Positions 8,823 through 16,371 of a stretch of 64,000 nt of DNA are shown here, piece by piece (positions within the stretch are counted from its first letter, which is position 1; every line of letters begins with the position of its first letter). This DNA is from Jannaschia sp. GRR-S6-38 (GTDB taxonomy: Bacteria > Pseudomonadota > Alphaproteobacteria > Rhodobacterales > Rhodobacteraceae): the NCBI RefSeq assembly GCF_029853695.1, contig NZ_CP122537.1, positions 1,488,001 to 1,552,000 on the forward strand, written 5' to 3'. The notes under the pieces were generated by a model that was given only the letters and a program-made list of their open reading frames with translations, was not told the origin of the DNA and ran no database searches. A program made the translations under genes and the position numbers.

Positions 8823-9530
8823 TCAGAGGTAGCTTCGCACGAGCGCGCCGGACACCAGCGTCCAGCCGTCGACCACGACGAAGAAAGCGAGCTTGAAGGG
8901 CAGCGAGACGATGGCCGGCGGCACCATCATCATGCCCATCGACATCAGGACCGCGGCGGCGACCATGTCGATGATCAGGAACGGCATGAAGACGAGAAAG
9001 CCGATCTGGAACGCCCGGCTGATCTCGGACAGCAGGAAGGACGGCACCAGGACCGCCAAGGCGTCGGGCTCCGCGTTCGGGCGCAGACCGGCGAGATGGG
9101 CCAGCGTGTCGGGATCGACCCGCGCCAGCATGAAGGCGCGGAAAGGTTCGACCGCCGCGCTTGCGGCGGCGACGGGCTCCATCTCGCCGCGCGAAAGCGG
9201 ACCGATTCCGGCCTCCCAAGCGGCGGTCGCGACCGGCTCCATGACGAAATAGGTCAGGAACAGGGCCAGACTGACGATCAGCATGTTCGGCGGCGCCGCC
9301 TGCAGCCCCATCGCCTGCCGCATGATCGACAGGACCGTGACCACGAAGGGAAAGCAGGTGAGCGTGATCGCGATCCCGGGCGCGAGGCTCAGCACCGTGA
9401 GGAGCGCGATCAGCTGGATCGAACGCAGGGCCAGCGTGTCCTCGCCCAGCGAGATCGCGACGTCCTGCGCCGCCGCCGGCAGGGCGAGGACGGCGAACGC
9501 CGCCGCCAGGATCGGTAAGACGCGGTTCAA
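8823..9530 (-). CDS. fliP: Flagellar export-gate protein FliP
   Basis: This 235-residue protein is the core FliP subunit of the flagellar type III export gate. It has an N-terminal signal peptide (MNRVLPILAAAFAVLALPAAAQ), then the FliP blocks SIQLIALLTVLSLAPGIAI, TCFPFVVTVLSIMRQAMGLQ and the C-terminal FLVFMPFLIIDMVAAAVLMSMGMMMVPP. The start codon is TTG at 9530, whose bases overlap the TGA stop of fliN. FliQ and FliR are encoded elsewhere in this window. Confidence 0.95.
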   Translation of the reverse strand: MNRVLPILAAAFAVLALPAAAQDVAISLGEDTLALRSIQLIALLTVLSLAPGIAITLTCFPFVVTVLSIMRQAMGLQAAPPNMLIVSLALFLTYFVMEPVATAAWEAGIGPLSRGEMEPVAAASAAVEPFRAFMLARVDPDTLAHLAGLRPNAEPDALAVLVPSFLLSEISRAFQIGFLVFMPFLIIDMVAAAVLMSMGMMMVPPAIVSLPFKLAFFVVVDGWTLVSGALVRSYL

Positions 9531-9799
9531 TCCGTGCCGTCCGCCCGCACGACCTCGGTCAGGCAGACCCCGAGGCGGCCGGACGGCTCGCCATCGATCT
9601 CCTGCAGGCGGCCGCGCGCGATGAGCCGGTCCCCGGCATAGAGCTCGACCAGATCGTCGACCCCGCGATCGAGCGGCAGCACCGCGTCGCGTTCCAGCGC
9701 CAGCAGCTCCGCCACCGTCGGATGGGCGCGCCCCACCGCGACCGTGATCTCGACCGGGACCCGGCCCAATGCCGCGCCGCCCTGTGTTCCGTCAGCCAT
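9527..9799 (-). CDS. fliN: Flagellar C-ring protein FliN
   Basis: This 90-residue protein is a single SpoA (FliN/FliM C-terminal) domain: VPVEITVAVGRAHPTVAELLALERDAVLPLDRGVDDLVELYAGDRLIARGRL is a textbook match. It forms part of the cytoplasmic switch ring. It lacks the extra N-terminal region of enteric FliN. Its ATG at 9799 overlaps the fliH-like gene and its stop overlaps fliP, so translation is coupled. No fliM or fliG gene is in the window. Confidence 0.9.
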   Translation of the reverse strand: MADGTQGGAALGRVPVEITVAVGRAHPTVAELLALERDAVLPLDRGVDDLVELYAGDRLIARGRLQEIDGEPSGRLGVCLTEVVRADGTD

Positions 9800-10409
9800 C
9801 CCGGGCCTCCCTGTATCCGTTGCCCGCCGCGACCCGTGCGCCCGGCGTCAGTTCCGAAAGAAACGCGTCGAGCGCCCCGTCGAGCGCGGCGAGAACCGCT
9901 TCCATGTCTATGCGCCGCTCCTGCCCGTCCCAGCGGACCAGGGCCTGCGAGACGGCGAGCGCCGGCTCGGGGCGGACCTTGACCTGCGCCGCCGTCTCGC
10001 CCGCGCGCTCCAGCAGACGGTTCAGCGCGCTGGCCTCCTCGGGGGCGACCAGCACGCTCAGCTCGCGGGCCTCGTCCCGCAGAAGGCCCGTGACCTCGTC
10101 GAGAAGCACCGGCAGGAAGGCCGCCTGCGCGGCCTTGGGCAGCAGCGTGTCGAAGATGTCGCGCAACGCGGGCTCCAGCGCGGCGATGACCCCGTCCGTC
10201 GCCTCGGCATACCGCGCCTCGAGCCGGGTGAGCGTCTCCTGAAGGCTAGTGCCCAAGCGCGCCTGATCGGCGTCGATCCGGGCCACCGCGTCGTCCCAGC
10301 CCGCAGAATAGCCCTCGTCGAACCGGTCCGTCCCGGCCGGATCGGGGGCCGGGGCGGGGGTCGCGACCTCGTCCGGCCCGCCGAAATCCTCGAGCGGGAG
10401 GGCGGTCAT
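9792..10409 (-). CDS. fliH: FliH-like flagellar export protein
   Basis: This 205-residue protein has an acidic, proline-rich N-terminus, then YSAGWDDAVARID, a long amphipathic helix (roughly residues 40-95) and a C-terminal domain with VRPEPALAVSQALVRWDGQERRID, all in the manner of FliH/YscL-type regulators of the FliI ATPase. Sequence similarity to the family is weak, so the assignment leans on position between fliF and fliN. Gene starts and stops overlap by four to eight bases on both sides. Confidence 0.7.
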   Translation of the reverse strand: MTALPLEDFGGPDEVATPAPAPDPAGTDRFDEGYSAGWDDAVARIDADQARLGTSLQETLTRLEARYAEATDGVIAALEPALRDIFDTLLPKAAQAAFLPVLLDEVTGLLRDEARELSVLVAPEEASALNRLLERAGETAAQVKVRPEPALAVSQALVRWDGQERRIDMEAVLAALDGALDAFLSELTPGARVAAGNGYREARDG

Positions 10410-12124
10410 CGCGCGTCCTCGGGCGATTGCTCCATCCAGCCGCGCAGCACTTCCAGCGTTTCCTCGCGGCGCTCGGTGATGAGATGACGCAGCCGCTCGA
10501 CCGGATCGTCGCCGCCGCCTTCGGAGGGCAGCGCGGCGAGGCTGTCCATGTCGAGCAGCGCCATCGCGGGCAGATCGGTCCCGCCGCTCGCCATATCGGG
10601 AAGGCGCGCGGTGGTCTCGGGCGGGGCGCCGATCTCCTCGGGCGGCGCGAGCATGTTCGGCGCCGGATCGGCCTGCGCCGGGGCCGCAGCAGGCAGGGCC
10701 GGGGCGGGCGCCGCTGCGTCGGATCCGGTCAGGACCCGCGCCAGGAGCGGGCGCACGACGAAGGCCATCGCGCCCAGCGCCACCAGCGCGAGCAGAACCG
10801 CCGTGACCAATTGCGTGACCTGCGCGCCGCTGATCCAGGGCAGGGACAGGCCCGGCGCCGCCTCGGGCCCCGCGGGCTGCTCGAACTGCATCGAGCGGAC
10901 GGTGACAATGTCGCCGCGCGCGGCGTCGAAGCCCACCGCGGACTGCACCAGTTCGCGGAGGGTCTCGAGCTCGGCCTCCTCGCGCGGGTCCCAGGTCGCC
11001 GTGCCGTCCTCCGCGACCGCGCGGACCCCGTCGACCATGACGGCGACGGTCAGGCGCTCGACCGCGCCGGGCGGCTTCTCGATCTGGCGCTGCGTGGCCG
11101 AGAAATCGTAATTCACCCGCTCCCGCGTCTCCGCGTTGGAGCTCTCGGAGCCCTCGCCGCTCTCGGCATCGCCGTCCGGCAGGTTGCTGGCGACGGTCAC
11201 GCCGACGCCGGGGCCGCCGCGATCATTGGCCGAGCGCTCCTCGGTATCGGTACTGACGACGACGCGGCTGTCGGGATCGAGCACGCGTTCGGTGATCGTC
11301 TCGCGGTCGCGCGAGGTCTCGAGCGCCAGCTCGACCACGAAGCGGCCGGGCCCCACCCGCGCCTCCAGAAGGTTCTGGACCGCCGAACGCATCTCGGCCA
11401 GTCGCGCGTCCCGGGCTTCCGCCTCGGTGTCCACCTCGCCGCCGCCGACCACGCGGCCACTCGCCGCGTCGATCACGGTGACGTCCTCGACCGCGAGATC
11501 GCGCACGGCCCCCGAAACAAGCGACTGCACCGACCGCGCCAGCCCCGCGCCCACCGCGCCCGACACCATCTGCAACGTGACCGAGGCCGTGGCCGACCGA
11601 TCGCGCGCGAAGGGCGAGGCATCGGCCGTGGCGAGGTGGACGCGCGCCATCCGGACCCCGGGCGCCGCGAGGATCGTCCGGGTCAGCTCGCCCTCCCGCG
11701 CACGCCAATAGGCGGCGTCGAACATCTGCGAGGTCGTGCCGAAGCCGCTGAGCCCGTCGAGCAACTCGTAGCCCGCGCCGTCCATGCGCGGCAGCCCCTC
11801 GCCCGCCAGACGCATCCGCAGGGCATCCCGCGCGCGGCCATCGACGAAGATCGAATCGCCGCGCACTTCGAAGGCGGTGCCGCTGGCCTCGAGGCTGGCG
11901 ACGATCTCGGCCGCCGCGGCCGGTTCCAGCCGCGCGAACAGAAGCTCCATCCGGGGGGCCGTGGCCAGGCGCGTCAGCCCGAGGATGGCGAAGAAGGCGA
12001 CGGCCGTGGCCAGCGCGAGAATCGCGAGTCGACGCTTGTCCTGGCCTTGCAAGAAGGCGTTGAATTTCTCCAACTTTTTCACCCCGCCTGGTGCCGATCC
12101 GTTCTGGATCCCGAGGCGGAACAT
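10406..12124 (-). CDS. fliF: Flagellar MS-ring protein FliF
   Basis: This 572-residue protein forms the membrane-embedded MS ring. A membrane helix lies near residues 34-54, followed by the ring-building motifs (RMELLFARLEPAAAAEIVASLEASGTAFEV, ELTRTILAAPGVRMARVHLA) and a second helix near 435-455, with an acidic C-terminal tail that would contact FliG. The ATG at 12124 is only 13 bases from a CtrA-like box. A GTG at 12082 (giving a protein beginning KKLEKFNAFLQ after the start) would leave a more normal leader and is a real alternative. First gene of a leftward operon. Confidence 0.93.
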   Translation of the reverse strand: MFRLGIQNGSAPGGVKKLEKFNAFLQGQDKRRLAILALATAVAFFAILGLTRLATAPRMELLFARLEPAAAAEIVASLEASGTAFEVRGDSIFVDGRARDALRMRLAGEGLPRMDGAGYELLDGLSGFGTTSQMFDAAYWRAREGELTRTILAAPGVRMARVHLATADASPFARDRSATASVTLQMVSGAVGAGLARSVQSLVSGAVRDLAVEDVTVIDAASGRVVGGGEVDTEAEARDARLAEMRSAVQNLLEARVGPGRFVVELALETSRDRETITERVLDPDSRVVVSTDTEERSANDRGGPGVGVTVASNLPDGDAESGEGSESSNAETRERVNYDFSATQRQIEKPPGAVERLTVAVMVDGVRAVAEDGTATWDPREEAELETLRELVQSAVGFDAARGDIVTVRSMQFEQPAGPEAAPGLSLPWISGAQVTQLVTAVLLALVALGAMAFVVRPLLARVLTGSDAAAPAPALPAAAPAQADPAPNMLAPPEEIGAPPETTARLPDMASGGTDLPAMALLDMDSLAALPSEGGGDDPVERLRHLITERREETLEVLRGWMEQSPEDAR

Positions 12125-12136
12125 TCCCGAACTCCT

Positions 12137-12151
12137 TTAACATTCGGTTAG
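12137..12151. promoter_or_regulatory. Candidate CtrA box between fliF and fliL
   Basis: TTAA at 12137-12140, seven bases, then TTAG at 12148-12151 is one base short of the CtrA consensus. It is the only such box in the 70-base divergent region between the fliF and fliL operons and sits 43 bases before the fliL start, a sensible position for a -35 region on that side. CtrA activates flagellar genes in Caulobacter and affects motility in Rhodobacterales, so the site is plausible but unproven. Confidence 0.4.
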
Positions 12152-12194
12152 TCACCGATGGTCTAGGACCGCCCTCGTAACCGGAGGGTGGCGC

Positions 12195-12692
12195 ATGGCC
12201 GAGACGGACAGTCCCGACAGCGAAGACGACGGCCCGAAGCGGGGCGGCAAGCTCAAGTGGATCCTCGTCGGGGTCGGCGTGCTCGCCGCGGGCGGGGGCG
12301 GCTTCTACACGGCCTTCAGCGGCGCGCTCGACGCGATCTTGCCGGGCGCCGAATCGGCCGAGTCCGCGCTGGAGGAGGCGGCCGAGCCTCTCGCCCTCGC
12401 CTTCCTCCCGCTCGACCCGATCACCGTGACGGTCGGCGGTCCGGAAACCCTGCGCAACCTGCGCTTCCGCGCCCAGCTCCAGGTCTCGGCCACCGGGATG
12501 GAGCGCGCCGAGACCGTGCGGCCGCGCATCGCCGATATCGCGACGACCTATCTCCGCGCGGTGCCGATGGAGGTGCTCGAATCGCCGACGGCGCTGCTGC
12601 GCGTGCGCGCGCAATTGCTGCGCCGCGTCCAGCTTCTGGCCGGTCCCGGCACGGTCGAAGACCTCCTCGTTTCCGAATTCGTGATCAACTGA
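12195..12692 (+). CDS. fliL: Flagellar basal-body protein FliL
   Basis: This 165-residue protein has a charged cytoplasmic N-terminus, one membrane helix (about residues 22-42) and a periplasmic FliL domain with the family pattern LPLDPITVTVGGPETLRNLRFRAQLQV and a conserved end (TVEDLLVSEFVIN). FliL surrounds the stator and supports motor torque. It leads the rightward flagellar operon that contains motA and the export genes. A GGAGG (12182-12186) precedes the ATG. Confidence 0.88.
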   Translation: MAETDSPDSEDDGPKRGGKLKWILVGVGVLAAGGGGFYTAFSGALDAILPGAESAESALEEAAEPLALAFLPLDPITVTVGGPETLRNLRFRAQLQVSATGMERAETVRPRIADIATTYLRAVPMEVLESPTALLRVRAQLLRRVQLLAGPGTVEDLLVSEFVIN

Positions 12693-12693
12693 C

Positions 12694-13077
12694 ATGCAAA
12701 TCCTCGCCCTGATCCCCGATCTCCTCCTTCTCTGCGCGACCGTCGGGCTCGCCGTGTATTGCTGGCGGCTCGCCGCCCGGCTGCGCGCCTTCAACGACGT
12801 CGAAAGCGGCATCGGCGGCAGCATCGCCGCGCTCTCCGACCGGCTGGACGCGATGCGCGCCGCGCTGGACGCGGCCACAGCCGAAGGCGACGCGCGCCTG
12901 CAACGCCTGAGCGACGCGACCGACGCCGCCGACGACCGGATCGGCCGGCTCGAAATGCTGCTCGACAGCCTCGACGATGCGGAGGATGCGCTGGCGCAGA
13001 TGTCACCCGCGTCACCGGCCGCGGAGGCGCCGCTCAGCTTCCGCGCCCATCCCCGCCGGGCCGGGGATCGGACATGA
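12694..13077 (+). CDS. Membrane-anchored coiled-coil protein of the flagellar operon
   Basis: This 127-residue protein has one N-terminal membrane helix (about residues 5-25, IPDLLLLCATVGLAVYCW) and then a long cytoplasmic or periplasmic helical region with heptad-like spacing (LSDRLDAMRAALDAATAEGDARLQRLSDATDAADDRIGRLEMLLDSL). I do not recognise a named family. It begins one base after fliL and its stop overlaps the next start by four bases, so it should be made with FliL and the MotE-like protein. Confidence 0.65.
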   Translation: MQILALIPDLLLLCATVGLAVYCWRLAARLRAFNDVESGIGGSIAALSDRLDAMRAALDAATAEGDARLQRLSDATDAADDRIGRLEMLLDSLDDAEDALAQMSPASPAAEAPLSFRAHPRRAGDRT

Positions 13078-13652
13078 GCGCGGGCGTCGCAATTCGGCGA
13101 CAGCTGCGCCGGCTCTCGCTGACCGGGCTGCTGGCGCTGCTCCTGGTCTCCGCGGTGGCGCGGGTGGTCTCCGCCGGGCTTGCCAGCCTGCCGGAAGACG
13201 CGCCCGATCGCGCCGATGCGGCGGAGCTGCTCTGCCCGCCCTCGGGCGAGGTCGGGGATCTCCTCGACCAGATCTCCGCGCGCGCCGGAACGCTCGAGAC
13301 GCGCGAGGCCGAGATCGCGCTGCGCGAGCGGGACGTCGAACTCGCCAGGCAGGAGGTCATGGCCGCCCTCGACAGCCTGACCGCCGCGGAGGCGGCCCTC
13401 GAGGCGCGGATGTTCAGCTCGGCCGAGGCGTCGGAGGCCGACATCACCCGGCTGGTCAGCGTCTACGAAGGCATGAAACCCAAGGACGCGGCGCTTCTCT
13501 TCGAGACGATGTCGCCCGATTTCGCCGCCGGCTTCCTGGCCCGCATGCGGCCCGACGCGGCGGCGGGCGTGTTCTCGAGCCTGACACCGGACACGGCCTA
13601 CGCGCTGAGCGTGATCATGGCCGGCCGCAACGCCAACGCCGCGAGGGAGTGA
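13074..13652 (+). CDS. MotE-like protein
   Basis: This 192-residue protein has an N-terminal membrane helix (residues 14-34), a central coiled coil (residues 60-115, LETREAEIALRERDVELARQEVMAAL) and a C-terminal domain with the MotE/MgtE-N-like pattern ITRLVSVYEGMKPKDAALLFETMSPDFAAGFLARMRPDAAAGVFSSL. In other alphaproteobacteria MotE is a periplasmic helper of the MotC stator partner. The ATG overlaps the preceding stop by four bases and motA follows six bases later, which supports a stator role. Confidence 0.75.
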   Translation: MSAGVAIRRQLRRLSLTGLLALLLVSAVARVVSAGLASLPEDAPDRADAAELLCPPSGEVGDLLDQISARAGTLETREAEIALRERDVELARQEVMAALDSLTAAEAALEARMFSSAEASEADITRLVSVYEGMKPKDAALLFETMSPDFAAGFLARMRPDAAAGVFSSLTPDTAYALSVIMAGRNANAARE

Positions 13653-13658
13653 CCGCGA

Positions 13659-14522
13659 ATGGTCGGGATCATCGGAATCATCTGCATCTTCGTCATGGTC
13701 TTCGGCGGCTACCTGATGGCCGGCGGCAAGATGGCGATCATCCTGAAGGCCCTGCCCTTCGAGATGACGATGATCGGGGGGGCCGCGATCGGCGCCTTCC
13801 TGGTCAGCAATTCGCTGGCCGAGGTGAAGCACACGCTCAAGGATATCGGGAAGGTCTTCAAGGGCCCGCGCTGGAAGCCCGAGGATTATCGCGACCTGCT
13901 GTGCCTTCTGTTCGAACTGGTTCGGCTCGGCCGCCAGAATCCCGTCGCGCTGGAGGAGCATATCGAGGCGCCCGACAGTTCCGACATCTTCGGCAACTAT
14001 CCCCGGATCCTCGCCGACCGGGAGGCGATCGCGATGATCAGCGACACGCTCCGGGCCATCTCGATGAATTACGACGACCCGCACCAGGTCGAGGAGGTGC
14101 TGGAGGCGCGGATCGAGGAGAACCTGCACCATTCGCTGCATTCCAGCCACGCGCTGCAATCGATGGCCGACGCGCTGCCCGCGCTGGGGATCGTGGCGGC
14201 GGTTCTGGGGGTCATCAAGACCATGGGGTCGATCGACCAGCCGCCCGAGGTGCTGGGCAAGCTGATCGGCGGCGCGTTGGTCGGCACCTTCCTCGGCGTG
14301 TTCCTGGCCTACGGCATCGTCGGCCCCTTCGCGATCCGTCTCAAGGCCATCGGCGAGCAGGACGGTCATTTCTACGCCCTGATCCAGGAGGTGCTGGTCG
14401 CGAACCTCCACAATCACGCGACGAATATCTGCATCGAGGTCGGACGCCAGTCGACGCCCACGCATATGCGCCCGAGCTATGCCGAGCTCGAGGAGGCGCT
14501 GAAGGCCCGGAAAGCCGCATGA
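13659..14522 (+). CDS. motA: Flagellar stator protein MotA
   Basis: This 287-residue inner-membrane protein is the proton-channel subunit of the flagellar stator. The start MVGIIGIICIFVMVFGGYLMAGG and the later PALGIVAAVLGVIKTMGSIDQPPEVLGKLIGGALVGTFLGVFLAYGIVGP are MotA hallmarks, giving four membrane helices with a large cytoplasmic loop between the second and third. The MotB partner is not encoded in this window. Its stop overlaps the start of the next gene. Confidence 0.95.
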   Translation: MVGIIGIICIFVMVFGGYLMAGGKMAIILKALPFEMTMIGGAAIGAFLVSNSLAEVKHTLKDIGKVFKGPRWKPEDYRDLLCLLFELVRLGRQNPVALEEHIEAPDSSDIFGNYPRILADREAIAMISDTLRAISMNYDDPHQVEEVLEARIEENLHHSLHSSHALQSMADALPALGIVAAVLGVIKTMGSIDQPPEVLGKLIGGALVGTFLGVFLAYGIVGPFAIRLKAIGEQDGHFYALIQEVLVANLHNHATNICIEVGRQSTPTHMRPSYAELEEALKARKAA

Positions 14523-16327
14523 TCCGCGCGGTCCTCGTCGCGCTGGGCCTTGCCTGCCTCGCCGGCGGCGCGAAGGCCCAGGACCGGATCGCCGTGCAAT
14601 CGGGCGAACACGCGCGTTTCTCGCGGCTCGTCTTTCCGGCATCGGGCCGAATCGACTGGAGGGTCGACCGCCCGGGCCCGGGGCGGGTCGAGATCGCATT
14701 CACGGGCTTGCGCGGCACGTTCGACCTGGACGAGGTGTTCCGCCTGATCCCCCGGGATCGGCTGGAGGGTATCGCGGCTTCGCCGAACGGGATCGTCCTG
14801 TCGCTGGCCTGCGACTGCCCCGTCTCCGTGAGCCAGATCGCGAGCGATCACATCGTGATCGACATCTCGGACCCGGCCCCGACCGCGCGCGCCGTGGCGC
14901 AGCCCCCGGTCCCGACCCTGCCCCTGCGCCTTCCGCAGGCCGCCGACTTCGCGATCGGCTTTCCGCCCTCCGCACCGATGCCCCCGATCGCCCGCGCGGG
15001 GCCGGACGCCCCGGCCGGGGATGCGGCGGCGCCCTTGCCCCAGGTCGCGATCCGACCGTTTCGGGCCGCGACGATCCTGCCCGGAGACGCGCCCGAGGCC
15101 GCGCCGCCGCCCCGCCCGACATGCGACGGCGAAAGCCGGATCGCGCAGATCCTGCTGCGCGACCCCGAGGCCGAACTGGCCGAGCTTCCGGGCAGGACCG
15201 CCACCCTTTTCGACACCCGCGACACGCTGATGCCCGGGGCCTTGCGCGACCTGGCCGAACGCTACGCGGCCCTGGGCTGGGGCGCGGAGACCCGGCATGT
15301 CCTTAAATTGACGGATAATCCCGACCCGATCCTGACGGCCATCGCCCTTGCGGCCGAGGGCAGTGAAGGCCCGCCGGGCCCGGACCCGGCCTGCGGGCCG
15401 GGCAGCGTGACGCTGGCGCTTCTGGTCCCGGGCCGTGCCATCGACTGGCGCGCGGTCGACAGCCGGGCGCTGGCGCGGTTTCTCGCGGCGCTGCCCGCTG
15501 CGCGCTGGCAGGCCGATGGGCCGCGCCTGCGCGCGCGGCTCGAACGGGAGGGTCAAGCGGGGCTCCTGCTCATCCGGCCCGATGCCGAGATGGCGACCGA
15601 AGCCGGGCCGCCCGGCCTCGACCCGGCCGCCGGCACCGGGCCCGCGGCGATCGAGGCGGTCATCGCGCGGCTGGAAGACGGGGCCCGGGACGCCGCGGCG
15701 CTCAGCGATCTGGACCTGGCCAACGCGGTGGCGCTCAGGCCGTCCCTGCCCGCGGGCGAGGCAGCGGCGCGACTGGACGCCGCGCTGGCGCTCAGCCTCG
15801 TCACGCGGCGCCGCCTGGCGGACGCGGCCGCCATGGTCCGGTCCGACCGGATCTCCGCCACGGCCGTGCTCGACCATGCGCGCGAGGTGCTGCGCCCCGG
15901 CGATTTCGCCGAGCTCGCCATCCGGATTCGAAATCACGTCGCGCCGGGATCGGATCCGGCGCTGAACGCGGCGGCGATACTCGACCGGTTCGGCCTGCCC
16001 GACGCGGCGGGCGCGTTCCTCCAGGCCGCCGGATCGCCGCGCGACGTGCCACGGCTGGCCGCGCGACCCGTCGCCATCCCACCGGCGCAACCCTGGCTGG
16101 AGCGCGACCTGGTGGCCTCGGCGGAGGGCGCGGAGGACATCCCCGCCCCACGCGCCGAATTGGCGCGCTTCGTCCTGCACCGCAATCGGCGCGCCTCGGC
16201 CCCGGCGGCGCCGGGGCCCGATCCCGATCTCGCCGCCGCGCAAGCCGCGCTGGCCGACAGCCGTCGGCTTGCCGCTCTGGTCTCGGATCTTCTCGCGCTG
16301 GAGGGCGCGATCGAAACGCCGCGTTAA
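14519..16327 (+). CDS. Uncharacterised 602-residue exported protein between motA and flhA
   Basis: The protein has a signal peptide (MIRAVLVALGLACLAGGAKA, then QDRIAV), a beta-rich N-terminal domain (to about residue 125, including RVEIAFTGLRGTFDLDEVFRLIP and SHIVIDISDPAP-like strands), a proline-rich linker (about 125-200), and an alanine-rich helical C-terminus that looks like repeated helical pairs, as in TPR-type solenoids. It overlaps motA by four bases and precedes flhA by 44 bases, so it belongs to the motility operon. I know no named homologue; a periplasmic motor or assembly role is inference. Confidence 0.6.
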   Translation: MIRAVLVALGLACLAGGAKAQDRIAVQSGEHARFSRLVFPASGRIDWRVDRPGPGRVEIAFTGLRGTFDLDEVFRLIPRDRLEGIAASPNGIVLSLACDCPVSVSQIASDHIVIDISDPAPTARAVAQPPVPTLPLRLPQAADFAIGFPPSAPMPPIARAGPDAPAGDAAAPLPQVAIRPFRAATILPGDAPEAAPPPRPTCDGESRIAQILLRDPEAELAELPGRTATLFDTRDTLMPGALRDLAERYAALGWGAETRHVLKLTDNPDPILTAIALAAEGSEGPPGPDPACGPGSVTLALLVPGRAIDWRAVDSRALARFLAALPAARWQADGPRLRARLEREGQAGLLLIRPDAEMATEAGPPGLDPAAGTGPAAIEAVIARLEDGARDAAALSDLDLANAVALRPSLPAGEAAARLDAALALSLVTRRRLADAAAMVRSDRISATAVLDHAREVLRPGDFAELAIRIRNHVAPGSDPALNAAAILDRFGLPDAAGAFLQAAGSPRDVPRLAARPVAIPPAQPWLERDLVASAEGAEDIPAPRAELARFVLHRNRRASAPAAPGPDPDLAAAQAALADSRRLAALVSDLLALEGAIETPR

Positions 16328-16371
16328 CGCTCCTTCGCTAGCCCGGCCTCAACCAATCCGGCGGAGCCCCC

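Noticed and set aside
11223..14699. 1,158-codon open frame on the minus strand across fliF to motA
   Set aside because: It crosses real genes on both strands and its translation is low-complexity; GC-rich DNA makes such long frames by chance.
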